The notes under the pieces were generated by a model, which was not told the origin of the DNA, ran no database searches, and was given only the letters and a program-made list of their open reading frames with translations. Made by a program: the position numbers and the translations under genes. From an uncultured Clostridia bacterium (GTDB lineage Bacteria; Bacillota; Clostridia; Christensenellales; Pumilibacteraceae), in NCBI GenBank assembly GCA_947589465.1, contig CANQAE010000003.1, positions 1 through 50,910 on the forward strand: a stretch of 50,910 bases of DNA, in the 5' to 3' direction. This document shows, piece after piece, positions 24,843 through 33,648 of the stretch; the stretch's first letter is position 1, and every line of letters starts with the position of its first letter.

Positions 24843-27383
24843 TTATTCGGTCATTATGTGAATAGTCACAAGCAATTTCATGACGAGCGAAACGATGAAG
24901 TAGGTCACAAGCACAAGGCTTATAACGAAGAATATTGCGGCAAGGTGCAACGGATTCGTTAGGTCGAACGGCACTATGCCGAGCGAACCGCCTATAATGA
25001 CGATCGTCAATATCATGAGCGCGCTCGTTATGATTATCAAAAAGACGCGATAGGCGTTGAACGGTTCGCATATCTTGCAAAGTATCATGACGCCCGTGAA
25101 CGCGAGCACAATTACGGACAGCGATGTAAAACTCAGCGTTTCGGATCCAGGAAACGACTGCATATAACCGCAGAACAGATAGACTGCCATTACGTTGAGT
25201 ACCAAAGCGCAGCCGCCGGGTATCGCGCGACTGACGACGTTGGACAGGAAATTACCCTGTATCCGCTGTTTGTTGGTTTGAAGCGCGAGGAAGAAAGACG
25301 GCAAGCCTATTACGAACACTTCGAGAAGAAGCAAATGGTTGGTCTGCAAAGGATAATCCTGCCCCATGAGAATGAACAATATTGACAGCATTATCGACAT
25401 AAACGTCTTCATCAAAAACAGCGACGAGGATTTGGTAATATTGTTTACTACTCGCCTACCTTCTATAACGACGCTCGGCATTGACGAAAAATTGCTGTCG
25501 AGCAAGACAAGGTGGCTTACGTTGCGCGCCGCTTCGCTGCCCGACGCTATTGCGACCGAACAATCGGCTTCGCGCATGGCGAGGATATCGTTCACGCCGT
25601 CGCCCATCATTGCCACGGTATGCCCTTTTGCCTTTTGCGCCCTTATGAGGAGGCACTTTTGTTCGGGCGTCACTCTGCCGAACACCGTATATTGGTTTGC
25701 GGCTTCAACTACTTCCTGTGACGAAAGTCCGTCGAGCGAAATGTATTTGTCCGCATCGGTTACGCCTACTCGTTTTGCCACTTCCGAAACGGTAATGGGA
25801 TTATCGCCGCTTATTATCTTAATGGCAACGTCGTTGTCTTTGAACCACTTTATTGTTTCTATCGCGTCCTCGCGGATATGATCCTCGATGGCTATCAAAA
25901 ACAGCGGTGTAAGATCGTTTGGCACAATGGAATCGACGATCGGCTTGTCGCTGTGCGCAATCATCACCACGCGGAAGCCGTCCATAGCCTTTTCGTTGAC
26001 CAAAGCCTCTAATTCGGGATTTCGCGTCTTGATGACGAATTCAGGCGCGCCGAGCACATATGTGCCGACGTCCTCGAACGTTGCGGCGCTCAGTTTGCGC
26101 TGTGATGAAAACGGCATTACGGCTACCGGCTTGTATTTGGCGTTGAGTCCATACTGTTGCCCCAGCGCTATCGCCGTCTGGTTATTGTCACCCGTCGCGC
26201 TTATGAGCGAACCCACGATATCTTCTATCGGCTGTTCGTCCTCGGTAAGCGGAATGAGCGAGTTGACGCGCATCGTGCCGTCGGTAAGTGTCCCCGTCTT
26301 GTCTATGCAAAGCACATTGACGCGGGCAAGCATTTCGATGCAGTAGAGGTCTTGAACAAGTGCGTTTTTGCGACCCAATCTTATGACTCCGACCGCGAGC
26401 GCGACGGAAGTAAGCAAAAACATTCCTGCGGGGATCATGCCTATGACTGCGCCGCTCGTACTCATAATGGTACGGCGCACGTCGTCGTAAGTCACTCCTT
26501 CCACGCTTCTGCCGAGTCCTCCTATGATCATAAGTAGCATTATGGGTATAATAAACACCGTTACGATCTTGATTATGAGCATGATCGAACCGCGAAGTTC
26601 GCTACGCGGTTTTTTGTATTTTTTTGCGTTGGATGCCAAAGTTTCAATGTAATTGTTTACTCCGACTTTGTCCACCCGCGCATAACAACTTCCGGACGAA
26701 ATATAACTGCCGCTGTACAAAACGTCGCCGACTTTCTTGCGGACAGCCACGCTTTCGCCGGTAATAATCGATTCGTTGACCTCACATTCGCCCACCAACA
26801 CTATGCTGTCGCTGCAAACCTGATTGCCGAGTTCGAAATGTACTACGTCGTCAAGAGCCAATTCGTTTACGGGAACGGCGATCTTGTTTCCGTTTCGCAC
26901 CACGATGGCGGTGGGAGCGGTAATAAGACTGAGTTTGTCGATAGTATGTTTCGACCTTACTTCCTGTATGATACCTATAAGTATGTTTGCAATGATGATG
27001 AGCAAAAAGAACAGTTGCGAAAGTTGAGCGCCCGCCCATATGAGCGCCGCGGCAACAATAAAAGTCAAAATATTAAAAAACGTAAATATGTTGCCGCAAA
27101 TAATGCCAGTATACGTTCTGCCTTTCTTTTTTGCAATGGCATTAACATATCCGTTTTCGTTGCGTTCCTTGATCTGCTCGTCGTTCAAACCGAAATTATA
27201 ATCGGTATTATAGCGCGGCGCCTTGCTCATATCTTCGGCAGGCCTAACCCTTTTGTTTCGTCCGCCCTGCCTAACTATGCCTTTCTCTATAAGGCTCGGT
27301 TTTTGCGGAATCGCTTCTTCGCGTTGCCTGCGTTTTATTTTGCGCGGCTTGTAAGTTTTCGGCGATTTGTCGTTTTGGGGCAT
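24843..27383 (-). CDS. CtpE-like P-type cation ATPase
   Basis: The 846-residue pump starts at 27383, where GGAGG precedes ATG. Motifs in order: a basic N terminus, the first helix pair, NESIITGES of the actuator domain, the phosphorylation site CIDKTGTLT with Asp361, GDGVNDILAMREAD of the hinge, and about six C-terminal helices. The segments GIIQEVRSKHTIDKL and ELGNQVCSDSIVL and the lack of metal-binding CPC or heavy-metal domains place it with the CtpE group, whose mycobacterial member takes up calcium. The ion here is inferred from that similarity only. It is a single gene between its own promoter and terminator, divergent from the DUF1540 gene. Confidence 0.9.
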   Translation of the reverse strand: MPQNDKSPKTYKPRKIKRRQREEAIPQKPSLIEKGIVRQGGRNKRVRPAEDMSKAPRYNTDYNFGLNDEQIKERNENGYVNAIAKKKGRTYTGIICGNIFTFFNILTFIVAAALIWAGAQLSQLFFLLIIIANILIGIIQEVRSKHTIDKLSLITAPTAIVVRNGNKIAVPVNELALDDVVHFELGNQVCSDSIVLVGECEVNESIITGESVAVRKKVGDVLYSGSYISSGSCYARVDKVGVNNYIETLASNAKKYKKPRSELRGSIMLIIKIVTVFIIPIMLLMIIGGLGRSVEGVTYDDVRRTIMSTSGAVIGMIPAGMFLLTSVALAVGVIRLGRKNALVQDLYCIEMLARVNVLCIDKTGTLTDGTMRVNSLIPLTEDEQPIEDIVGSLISATGDNNQTAIALGQQYGLNAKYKPVAVMPFSSQRKLSAATFEDVGTYVLGAPEFVIKTRNPELEALVNEKAMDGFRVVMIAHSDKPIVDSIVPNDLTPLFLIAIEDHIREDAIETIKWFKDNDVAIKIISGDNPITVSEVAKRVGVTDADKYISLDGLSSQEVVEAANQYTVFGRVTPEQKCLLIRAQKAKGHTVAMMGDGVNDILAMREADCSVAIASGSEAARNVSHLVLLDSNFSSMPSVVIEGRRVVNNITKSSSLFLMKTFMSIMLSILFILMGQDYPLQTNHLLLLEVFVIGLPSFFLALQTNKQRIQGNFLSNVVSRAIPGGCALVLNVMAVYLFCGYMQSFPGSETLSFTSLSVIVLAFTGVMILCKICEPFNAYRVFLIIITSALMILTIVIIGGSLGIVPFDLTNPLHLAAIFFVISLVLVTYFIVSLVMKLLVTIHIMTE

Positions 27384-27402
27384 ATCATTCCTCCGTAAAA
27401 AC

Positions 27403-27431
27403 AGTTTAGCATAAAATAATTTCAATGTCAA
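27403..27431 (-). promoter_or_regulatory. Promoter of the P-type ATPase gene
   Basis: On the minus strand: TTGACA (27426-27431), 17 bases, TAAACT (27403-27408) with a TG extended -10. Confidence 0.7.
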
Positions 27432-27501
27432 TTATACCGACAAACCAATGAATATATTTTGTCAATTATGACGAAAATATTTTTGTAAAGGAGGATTTAC
27501 A

Positions 27502-27798
27502 ATGAAAGATCTCAAATGCGGTAAAAAAAGTTGCAAGTACAACAAAGGTTATTGTTGCTGCGCCCGAAAAATCGAAGTCGCAAAAAGTACCGACTGCCTC
27601 ACATTCACTCCCGTCCAAAAGAACATGAGTATGTTCGAAGCGGGTAGCGACTTCGTAAAAGCCGACTATTCGGTAGACACCGCCGTCGGTTGCAACGCCG
27701 ATTGCATTTTTCAAAAAAGCAACAAGTGCATTGCAAACGGCATAACGGTTATGGGCGACAACAACTGCGCGAATTGCCTTACATTCATAAAAGACTGA
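27502..27798 (+). CDS. DUF1540 cysteine-rich protein (two repeats)
   Basis: The 98-residue protein holds two DUF1540 modules, each a run of spaced cysteines ending in C-L-T-F. The first is CGKKSCKYN to DCLTF (residues 6-35), the second GCNADCIF to NCLTF (about 63-95). Twelve of the 98 residues are Cys, which suggests metal binding or a disulfide-rich fold. DUF1540 proteins are common in spore-forming Clostridia but have no established function. AAAGGAGG lies before the ATG. It is a single gene with a strong terminator, on the plus strand against its neighbours. Confidence 0.88.
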   Translation: MKDLKCGKKSCKYNKGYCCCARKIEVAKSTDCLTFTPVQKNMSMFEAGSDFVKADYSVDTAVGCNADCIFQKSNKCIANGITVMGDNNCANCLTFIKD

Positions 27799-27817
27799 AT
27801 CGAAACGTCGCTTTTTT

Positions 27818-27846
27818 CGCACCCCGTGTGGGTGCGTTTTTTATTT
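27818..27846 (+). terminator. Terminator of the DUF1540 gene
   Basis: CGCACCC/GGGTGCG stem (27818-27824 with 27830-27836), five-base loop, then TTTTTTATTTT. Confidence 0.93.
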
Positions 27847-27863
27847 TGGTACAGAGCGACGAA

Positions 27864-27902
27864 ACAAAAAAAGCCTTATTGCTTTGTAAAAAGAATAAGG
27901 CT
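27864..27902 (-). terminator. Terminator of the ankyrin-like gene
   Basis: Minus-strand stem AGCCTTATT/AATAAGGCT (27894-27902 with 27872-27880) followed by TTTTTTTG. It lies 29 bases after the stop of the gene at 27931 and faces the DUF1540 terminator. Confidence 0.9.
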
Positions 27903-27930
27903 CTATTTATGATTTGAGTTTGTACACGAT

Positions 27931-28713
27931 TTATTTTATCAAGCCGCGTGCGGAAAGATAATCCACCATATCGCTCGCCTTAGACGCCTCTGCTTGCTTT
28001 TTGAATACGGGGTTGGGTTGCAGATCGAGAAGATCGAGCGCGTCTTTGTACCCCTGAAATATAGCGTCGCAAACGGCGGATAGCGGCGCTTCGAGATCTT
28101 TTTTCGCAAGCATATAACTCATTACTTTGACATTTCCGCCGCTGACGGCAACGCCGAACGACTTTTCGTCTATCCAATCGCGATAGCCGTTCACTATGGC
28201 GAGCCCGTCGAAAAGATCTTTGTCTATCATTTCGAAAATGATGCGTATATGTATGTTGTTTACTATTTCCGTTCTGCTAATCGGATACTTGTCGCTCAGT
28301 AAAAGCGCGTCGTCGTGTTCGCCGTGGACAAAGGCGCAGTTGATATACGGAATAAGATAGTCGGGACTGAACCCCGTTATCGAGATCGCCTTGTCGAGTT
28401 CGTCGAAATATCTGTCCTTGACCTTGGAAAATTCGCCGAAATCGCACATTGCCGCAAGATAACCGCGCGCAAGATTATTGGCGAGAATACCGTGGTCTAT
28501 CAAAAAATCAATGAGAGCAAAGTTGTGATTTTTCGCCGCAAGATACATCGCCTTGCATCCCGACGCGGTAATGTCTGCCCCCTCGCCTATGATATTGTCG
28601 ATGTCGGCAATGACAAGACCTTGGTTGTCCTTTTGTTTACACAACTCCAAAAATTGTTTATTAAGTTCTTTTTGCTTTTCCTTTGCAAACAGTTCCGCCG
28701 CACTTTTTGGCAT
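27931..28713 (-). CDS. Ankyrin-like repeat protein of unknown function
   Basis: The 260-residue soluble protein starts at 28713 (MPKSAAELF), with AAAGGAG upstream. The charged helical N terminus is followed by helix-pair units that resemble degenerate ankyrin repeats: ADITASGCKAMYLAAKNHNFALIDFLIDHG near 48-77, and later SFGVAVSGGNVKVMSYMLAKKD. No signal peptide or membrane helix was seen. Ankyrin folds bind proteins; the partner is unknown. It lies downstream of a small membrane protein and spo0A on the same strand but ends at its own terminator. I do not recognise a named family. Confidence 0.75.
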   Translation of the reverse strand: MPKSAAELFAKEKQKELNKQFLELCKQKDNQGLVIADIDNIIGEGADITASGCKAMYLAAKNHNFALIDFLIDHGILANNLARGYLAAMCDFGEFSKVKDRYFDELDKAISITGFSPDYLIPYINCAFVHGEHDDALLLSDKYPISRTEIVNNIHIRIIFEMIDKDLFDGLAIVNGYRDWIDEKSFGVAVSGGNVKVMSYMLAKKDLEAPLSAVCDAIFQGYKDALDLLDLQPNPVFKKQAEASKASDMVDYLSARGLIK

Positions 28714-28804
28714 ACCAATTCTCCTTTGCTCCAAATTATACCATAAAAACGTAAAAAATGCAACAAAAAATATAAAATTTATTAGTTTTTTATGCGGCTT
28801 TGTC

Positions 28805-29290
28805 CTATAAAATGGGGAATTTAACAAATATTTCGGACGCAGACAGTTTGTCGAGGAATTCGTCGTATCCGCTCATCAGTTTGCACACGAAAATTCTACC
28901 CTTTGTCGAAGTTATACATAGCGACGAAATTCCCGAAGATATCTCGGCTTTGACCGACAATATCTCATCGAACCGCACATTCTTTTTTACGAACGTTTTA
29001 CTCACATAGCCGTCGTCCGTGACTTTTACGCAAAAGAGGCAGACGCCGAGCGCCGCGACAAACGATACTAGCGCGACCAATGCGGCGCAAACTGCCACCG
29101 CGATATGGATCCGGTCTTTTGTGTTAAAAAACAGATTCGCAAAAGCCATATCCACAAGACATGATGCGAACATACTGCCCGCTCTTGCCCAGCGCGGAAA
29201 GCGCACTCCGTTTTTCCGCTTCGACAGTTCCGCGATCGCAAAGCATATCGACGCGCAACCCAAAACCGCATACACCCAACCGAAAAACAT
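28805..29290 (-). CDS. Small membrane protein with PH-like cytoplasmic domain
   Basis: The 161-residue protein has helices near residues 2-20, perhaps 35-52, and 64-88, followed by a soluble domain of about 70 residues (VTDDGYVSKTF to FVKFPIL). Its strand pattern, with RFDEILSVKAE and GRIFVCK, resembles bacterial PH-like domains. The ATG at 29290 is favoured because AGGTGG lies five bases upstream; a GTG at 29299 in the same frame is the alternative. It starts 58 bases after the spo0A stop and may be read from the spo0A promoter. The function is unknown. Confidence 0.7.
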   Translation of the reverse strand: MFFGWVYAVLGCASICFAIAELSKRKNGVRFPRWARAGSMFASCLVDMAFANLFFNTKDRIHIAVAVCAALVALVSFVAALGVCLFCVKVTDDGYVSKTFVKKNVRFDEILSVKAEISSGISSLCITSTKGRIFVCKLMSGYDEFLDKLSASEIFVKFPIL

Positions 29291-29348
29291 AATATCCACC
29301 TACGGATATTAATTATGAGCGGCGGGCGCAAGATGTATACAAAAATTT

Positions 29349-30071
29349 TCAGACGCTTTCGAGCAAAAGTTTGTCGGCGACAAGGGCAATGAATTCGCCG
29401 TTGGTCGGCTTTTCGTTCTGCGAATATACGCGAACGCCGAACAGCGAATTGATATTTTCGATCTTGCCCCTGTTCCAACCCACTTCGATGGCGTGTCTTA
29501 TGGCGCGCTCGACTTTTGACGGACTCGTATCGAATTTTGCCGCCACGCCCGGATACAATTTTTTGGTTATGCTGTTTATTATGTCGGGGTCCTCTATGGA
29601 CAACTTTATTGCCTCTCTGAGATATTGATATCCCTTGATATGCGGCGGGATGCCCACCGAAATGAATATGTTGGTTATTCGTTCTTCGAGGCTTTTGTTG
29701 CGCACCGTGCGTTTGAGTTGCTTTTTCGCGAGCGCTTCGTCCACTTTTTGTCGAATGACTTCGGGAGAAGTCGGTTTGAGCAAGTAATAGTCGCAACCCG
29801 ACTCCATGGCTTTCGCAATAAAAACGTCCCTATTGAGCGCCGAAATGACTATTATCTTGGTGGAATTCTTTTCGAATTTTTCCAAAAACGCAAAGCCGTC
29901 CATGACGGGCATGACGAGATCGAGAAGTATGCAATCGACGCCGTTTGCCTTTTCGAGTCCCTCCTTTCCGTTGCAAGCCGTATCCACGTCGTAAAGGTCG
30001 GGATCGAAACCGAGTTTGACTTGTTCGACAAATTCGGGGTTGTCATCAATTACCAAAATTCTTGTTTTCAT
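29349..30071 (-). CDS. spo0A: Sporulation master regulator Spo0A
   Basis: The 240-residue regulator has a receiver domain (1-120) with the acidic pocket DD at 9-10, Asp51 in LLDLVMP and the KPTSP Lys. The C-terminal Spo0A DNA-binding domain is unmistakable: ITNIFISVGIPPHIKGYQYL, then SKVERAIRHAIEVGW and NEKPTNGEFIALVADKL. Phosphorylated Spo0A turns on entry into sporulation, so the host is a spore former or comes from one. It is somewhat shorter than the Bacillus protein in the linker. AAGGAA lies nine bases before ATG. The usual upstream spoIVB is absent; a divergent DUF3737 gene lies there instead. Confidence 0.97.
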   Translation of the reverse strand: MKTRILVIDDNPEFVEQVKLGFDPDLYDVDTACNGKEGLEKANGVDCILLDLVMPVMDGFAFLEKFEKNSTKIIVISALNRDVFIAKAMESGCDYYLLKPTSPEVIRQKVDEALAKKQLKRTVRNKSLEERITNIFISVGIPPHIKGYQYLREAIKLSIEDPDIINSITKKLYPGVAAKFDTSPSKVERAIRHAIEVGWNRGKIENINSLFGVRVYSQNEKPTNGEFIALVADKLLLESV

Positions 30072-30111
30072 ACGATTTTATTCCTTTTTTTAATGTATTT
30101 TTATCATAAAT

Positions 30112-30141
30112 ATTATATATCGCCGCGGATTTGAGTTGCAA
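30112..30141 (-). promoter_or_regulatory. Promoter of spo0A
   Basis: On the minus strand: TTGCAA (30136-30141), 18 bases, TATAAT (30112-30117). Confidence 0.6.
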
Positions 30142-30316
30142 GTAAAAGCGCCGTAAAGAATTTTGCAAGTTTTGAATGATTTTCCAAAATAATGTCGCAA
30201 TACGAAGTTAATTGAATTTAATTGACGAAATTAAAAGTTAAACGAAGTTTTGCCTGCTCGCCAAATCAGACTCGCATAGCCACGCAAAGAAAAATCTTAT
30301 TAAAGCCGAAAAATAA

Positions 30317-30345
30317 TTGCATTTTAACTTGTTTATTGTTATAAT
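30317..30345 (+). promoter_or_regulatory. Promoter of the DUF3737/C-S lyase operon
   Basis: TTGCAT (30317-30322), 17 bases, TATAAT (30340-30345) with a TG extended -10, about 20 bases before the DUF3737 ribosome binding site. Confidence 0.75.
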
Positions 30346-30370
30346 TGAAAAAAACGCGAGGCGAAAAACT

Positions 30371-31213
30371 ATGAAAGAAATCAAGCGACAAATTTTGACG
30401 GGCGAACGCAGCCTGTTTATGGGCAGCGACCTTTATATCGAGGACACTATCTTCGGCGACGGCGAATCACCGCTCAAAGAAGCGCGGGACATTTCGCTCA
30501 AAAACTGCTCCTTTAAGTGGAAATATCCCCTTTGGTATTGCAAGAATATCAAGGTCGATAATTCCATTCTTTTCGAAATGGCGCGCGCCGGCATATGGTA
30601 TACAGAAAACATTACCATGACGAATACGGTGATGCAAGCCCCCAAAAATTTCAGACGGGCGAAAAACGTTGTCATCGAAAACGTGGACTTTTCCAACGCC
30701 GCCGAAACTCTGTGGGCGTGCGACAACGTCAAAATAAAAAACGTCACGGCGCGAGGCGATTATTTTGCCATGAACAGCAGTAACCTTTCTCTCGACAACT
30801 TTACGCTCGTCGGCAATTACGCGTTCGACGGCGTAAAAAACATGACGGTCGAAAACAGCAAGATGCTCACGAAAGACGCATTCTGGAACAGCGAAAACGT
30901 AACCGTCGTAAATTCGACGATTTCGGGCGAATACCTTGGCTGGAACTCCAAAAACCTTACTTTCGTAAATTGCACGATCGAAAGTTTGCAAGGACTTTGC
31001 TACATAGACAATCTCGTCATGAAGAACTGCAAACTCATCAATACTACCCTCGCTTTCGAATATTCGACGGTGGACGCCGAAATAGACGGCAAAGTAGACA
31101 GCGTACTCAATCCGTCCGGCGGACGCATCAAGGCGGACAAGATAGACGAACTTATTTTGGAAAAGGACAAGATAGATCCGTCCAAAACCAAAATAATCTG
31201 CAAAAACAACTGA
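30371..31213 (+). CDS. DUF3737 beta-helix protein
   Basis: The 280-residue protein starts at 30371 (MKEIKRQILTGERSLF), with GAGGCG upstream; a longer ORF would begin inside the promoter. The chain is a run of short repeated strands of the form xNVxIxNxxF, as in right-handed parallel beta-helices, matching the DUF3737 family. No catalytic motif is known and there is no signal peptide, so it is cytoplasmic. It ends ten bases before a MalY/PatB-type aminotransferase gene. In my knowledge of Bacillota these two families are often neighbours, which suggests a shared but undefined task. Confidence 0.88.
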   Translation: MKEIKRQILTGERSLFMGSDLYIEDTIFGDGESPLKEARDISLKNCSFKWKYPLWYCKNIKVDNSILFEMARAGIWYTENITMTNTVMQAPKNFRRAKNVVIENVDFSNAAETLWACDNVKIKNVTARGDYFAMNSSNLSLDNFTLVGNYAFDGVKNMTVENSKMLTKDAFWNSENVTVVNSTISGEYLGWNSKNLTFVNCTIESLQGLCYIDNLVMKNCKLINTTLAFEYSTVDAEIDGKVDSVLNPSGGRIKADKIDELILEKDKIDPSKTKIICKNN

Positions 31214-31223
31214 GGAGAAAACA

Positions 31224-32390
31224 ATGTACGATTTCGATATCGAAACAGACAGAAGCAAAAGCGATTCGGTAAAGTGGAGTACGAAAAACGAACTGCCTAT
31301 GTGGATAGCGGACATGGATTTCAAAGTCGCGCCTGCAATAACGCAAGCAATTATCGAACGCGCAAGGCACGAAATATTCGGCTACACCTATTTGCCCGAC
31401 AGTTGGTATAGTTCCATAATAGATTGGTGGGACAGAAGATACGGACTCAAAATACAAAAGGAATGGCTGCACTTCGCAACGGGAATAGTACCTGCGATCA
31501 CAAGTATTGTCCAACGCGTGACAAACGTCGGCGACAACGTTGTGGTTATGACGCCCGTCTATGACATATTCTTTCATTCGATAGAAAATTTCGGCAGGCA
31601 CGCCCTCGAAAGCAAATTGGTCTATGACGGCGAGTCGTACAAAATTGATTTCGACGATCTCGAACGCGCCCTTGCAGATCCCCTTTCAACCTTGATGATA
31701 TTGTGCAATCCGCACAACCCGCTCGGAAAAGTCTGGACGAAAGACGAACTGAAACGCATAGGTATGCTGTGCAAAAAGTACGGGGTGACCGTCATCAGCG
31801 ATGAAATTCACTGCAATCTCATGAGGCCGGGCAAAGTCTATACGCCGTTCGCCTCGGTGGACGAAACGTGCAAACTTAATTCCATCACCTGCATTTCGGC
31901 AAGCAAGACGTTCAATATAGCGGGACTGCAATCGGCAGCCGTCGCTGTTCCCGACCCCATTCTGCGAAATAAGATCTTTCGCGGGCTCGAATCGGACGAG
32001 GTCGGCGAACCGAACTGCTTCGCGGCGGTGACGACGGTGGCGGCGTTCACGCAAGGCGAACAGTGGCTGACCGAACTTAACGAGTACATAGATATGAACA
32101 AAAAAACGGCGCGTGACTTTTTGCGTAAGTTGCCTCAGGTCAAACTTCTCGACTGCGACGCGTCGTATTTGCTTTGGATAAACATAGGAAAATTCGCAAG
32201 ATCGTCCGTTGGCTTTTGCGACTTCTTGCGAAAGGACACAGGACTTTGGCTTGCGCCCGGCGCAAATTACAGAGGAAACGGCGACGACTTCGTGCGAATG
32301 AACATAGCCTGCCCGCGTTCACGACTGCTCGACGGATTGAACCGTTTCGCCGTCGGCGTAGGACACTATATCGAAAAGTTTGACAAGTAA
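31224..32390 (+). CDS. MalY/PatB-type pyridoxal-phosphate C-S lyase
   Basis: The 388-residue class I/II aminotransferase-fold enzyme belongs to the MalY/PatB group of cystathionine beta-lyases, which split C-S bonds in cystathionine or cysteine conjugates to give pyruvate, ammonia and a thiol. Typical marks are the N-terminal DFDxxxDR-SDSVKW start, LPMWIADMDF at 24-33, NPHNPLGKVW, SDEIHCNL and SASKTFNIAG with the cofactor Lys228. The final motif RMNIACPRSRL carries the substrate Arg. GAGGAG precedes the ATG. It is cotranscribed with the DUF3737 gene and ends at a strong terminator. Confidence 0.93.
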   Translation: MYDFDIETDRSKSDSVKWSTKNELPMWIADMDFKVAPAITQAIIERARHEIFGYTYLPDSWYSSIIDWWDRRYGLKIQKEWLHFATGIVPAITSIVQRVTNVGDNVVVMTPVYDIFFHSIENFGRHALESKLVYDGESYKIDFDDLERALADPLSTLMILCNPHNPLGKVWTKDELKRIGMLCKKYGVTVISDEIHCNLMRPGKVYTPFASVDETCKLNSITCISASKTFNIAGLQSAAVAVPDPILRNKIFRGLESDEVGEPNCFAAVTTVAAFTQGEQWLTELNEYIDMNKKTARDFLRKLPQVKLLDCDASYLLWINIGKFARSSVGFCDFLRKDTGLWLAPGANYRGNGDDFVRMNIACPRSRLLDGLNRFAVGVGHYIEKFDK

Positions 32391-32408
32391 AAACCGAAAA
32401 AGATAAGG

Positions 32409-32449
32409 AATGCATCTCGAAAATGGTCGAGATGCATTTTCTTTTTTTC
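32409..32449 (+). terminator. Terminator of the DUF3737/C-S lyase operon
   Basis: A stem of 11-12 bp (32409-32420 with 32427-32438) around a six-base loop, then TTCTTTTTTT. It faces the convergent flavodoxin-like gene. Confidence 0.93.
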
Positions 32450-32464
32450 ACAGATAATTTCGCG

Positions 32465-32929
32465 TTATATTTTACAGCACTCGGCAACCTCGCTCGCAAG
32501 AGCGCGAAGTTCCTTTTCGAGCAAACGCGGCTTCGGCAAGCCGTCCTTTCGTCGTCCGTCCGTAAAACTTTCTATCGCGAACTTCTCCATTCGCGACGCT
32601 CCTTCGGTTTCGAGCGTTCCCCAAACGTATCGAATGGCGACGGCGGTCGGCAAAAGTTTGCGCATCTCATCTATGTAATGATCGGCGCGTTCTATTTCCG
32701 CCCCCACGATATAGACAAAGATCTTGGAGTCGCTTCCGCTCTTGGCTATATTCTTTTTAACGAATTTGAGGAATCGTTTATTGAACTTGCCGAACCTGAC
32801 GTTCGTGCCGAGAATACTTATGTCGCCCAACGTATCCGAAATTTCGCTGTTTTCTATCTCTTTTCGGAGTATCTCGGCTGCTTTCGAAGTACACCCCAGA
32901 TTGCCGAAAGGAATGATCGCTATCTTCAT
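32465..32929 (-). CDS. Flavodoxin-domain protein
   Basis: The 154-residue protein looks like the HemG-like flavodoxin group. It has a first strand and loop MKIAIIPFGNLGCTSKAAEIL where FMN phosphate would sit, then ISILGTNVRFGKFNKRFLKFVKKN matching the IxGxxVRxGKxxKxxxKF pattern, and a KIFVYIVGAE strand. The phosphate loop lacks the usual T-x-T-G-x-T, so FMN binding is uncertain. Its ATG overlaps the truA stop by four bases, so it is translationally coupled to a pseudouridine synthase and to the ECF module upstream. A redox role is inferred from the fold only. Confidence 0.7.
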   Translation of the reverse strand: MKIAIIPFGNLGCTSKAAEILRKEIENSEISDTLGDISILGTNVRFGKFNKRFLKFVKKNIAKSGSDSKIFVYIVGAEIERADHYIDEMRKLLPTAVAIRYVWGTLETEGASRMEKFAIESFTDGRRKDGLPKPRLLEKELRALASEVAECCKI

Positions 32930-33648
32930 TTGTATTCCACCTTTATAAGATAAAGTCCCTGCGGCGGTGCGACGGGCGCAAAAACCGCCTCTTTGTCAAG
33001 GAGGGAAGCGATCGCGTCCTCGTCACACTTTCGTCTACCGACGTCTATGAGAGCCGCTGCCATTTTGCGCACCATGTTGTACAAAAAGCCGTCCGCCGTC
33101 ACGGTAAATATAATCAGCCCGTCCTTTCGCCTTACGCTTATATCGGTTATCGTGCGTACCGTGGTCGCAGTGTCCGAGCCGGTACTCCTGAACGCCGCAA
33201 AGTCGTGCTTGCCCAAAAATATCCGCGCCGCGCGATCCATTGCCGCGACGTTGAGTTTGGGAACTCGTACCGCTCTGTTGCGCAAGACCGCGCTGTCGAT
33301 GTTCGATTCGTACATAATGTACGCATATGTCTTGTTTTTCGCGCAGAATCTGCTGTGAAAATCGTCACTAACCCGTTCGGCGGCGACTACGCGAACGTCG
33401 GGCGGCAAATAAAAATTGAGCCCGCTCACGAATTTCGCGCCCAAATCCTTTGCGCAATCGAAGTGCGCCACCTGCCCGAATGCGTGAACGCCCGCGTCAG
33501 TCCGTCCGCTCGCGGTAACTCGCGCGTTTTCGCCCGTAAGCGAAGTTATCGCCTTTTCGAGTTCGTCTTGAATGGTGCGTAGTTTCGGTTGGACCTGCCA
33601 ACCCGAAAAGTTCGTTCCGTCGTATTCAACAGTGAGTTTTATTCTCAT
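32926..33648 (-). CDS. truA: tRNA pseudouridine(38-40) synthase TruA
   Basis: The 240-residue enzyme makes pseudouridine at tRNA positions 38-40. The catalytic Asp51 lies in ASGRTDAGVHA, with the opening EYDGTNFSGWQVQ, the FRSTGS segment and the closing DGFLYNMVRKMA all conserved. The start at 33648 overlaps the ecfT stop (ATGA); an upstream in-frame ATG lies inside ecfT and is rejected. The order ecfA1-ecfA2-ecfT-truA is the standard Bacillota arrangement, normally after rplQ and before rplM-rpsI, but here ribosomal genes are missing on both sides. Confidence 0.97.
   Translation of the reverse strand: MRIKLTVEYDGTNFSGWQVQPKLRTIQDELEKAITSLTGENARVTASGRTDAGVHAFGQVAHFDCAKDLGAKFVSGLNFYLPPDVRVVAAERVSDDFHSRFCAKNKTYAYIMYESNIDSAVLRNRAVRVPKLNVAAMDRAARIFLGKHDFAAFRSTGSDTATTVRTITDISVRRKDGLIIFTVTADGFLYNMVRKMAAALIDVGRRKCDEDAIASLLDKEAVFAPVAPPQGLYLIKVEYK

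Larger units (their letters stand above)
30072..30370. other. Divergent control region spo0A / DUF3737
   Basis: This 299-base region holds both promoters. Between them lie an AT-rich dyad-like stretch (30207-30240, with TTAATT repeated) and two near-matches to the Spo0A box TGTCGAA: TGTCGCA at 30193-30199 and TGACGAA at 30223-30229, each with one mismatch. These could allow self-control, but single-mismatch 7-mers are expected by chance in such sequence. Confidence 0.4.
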
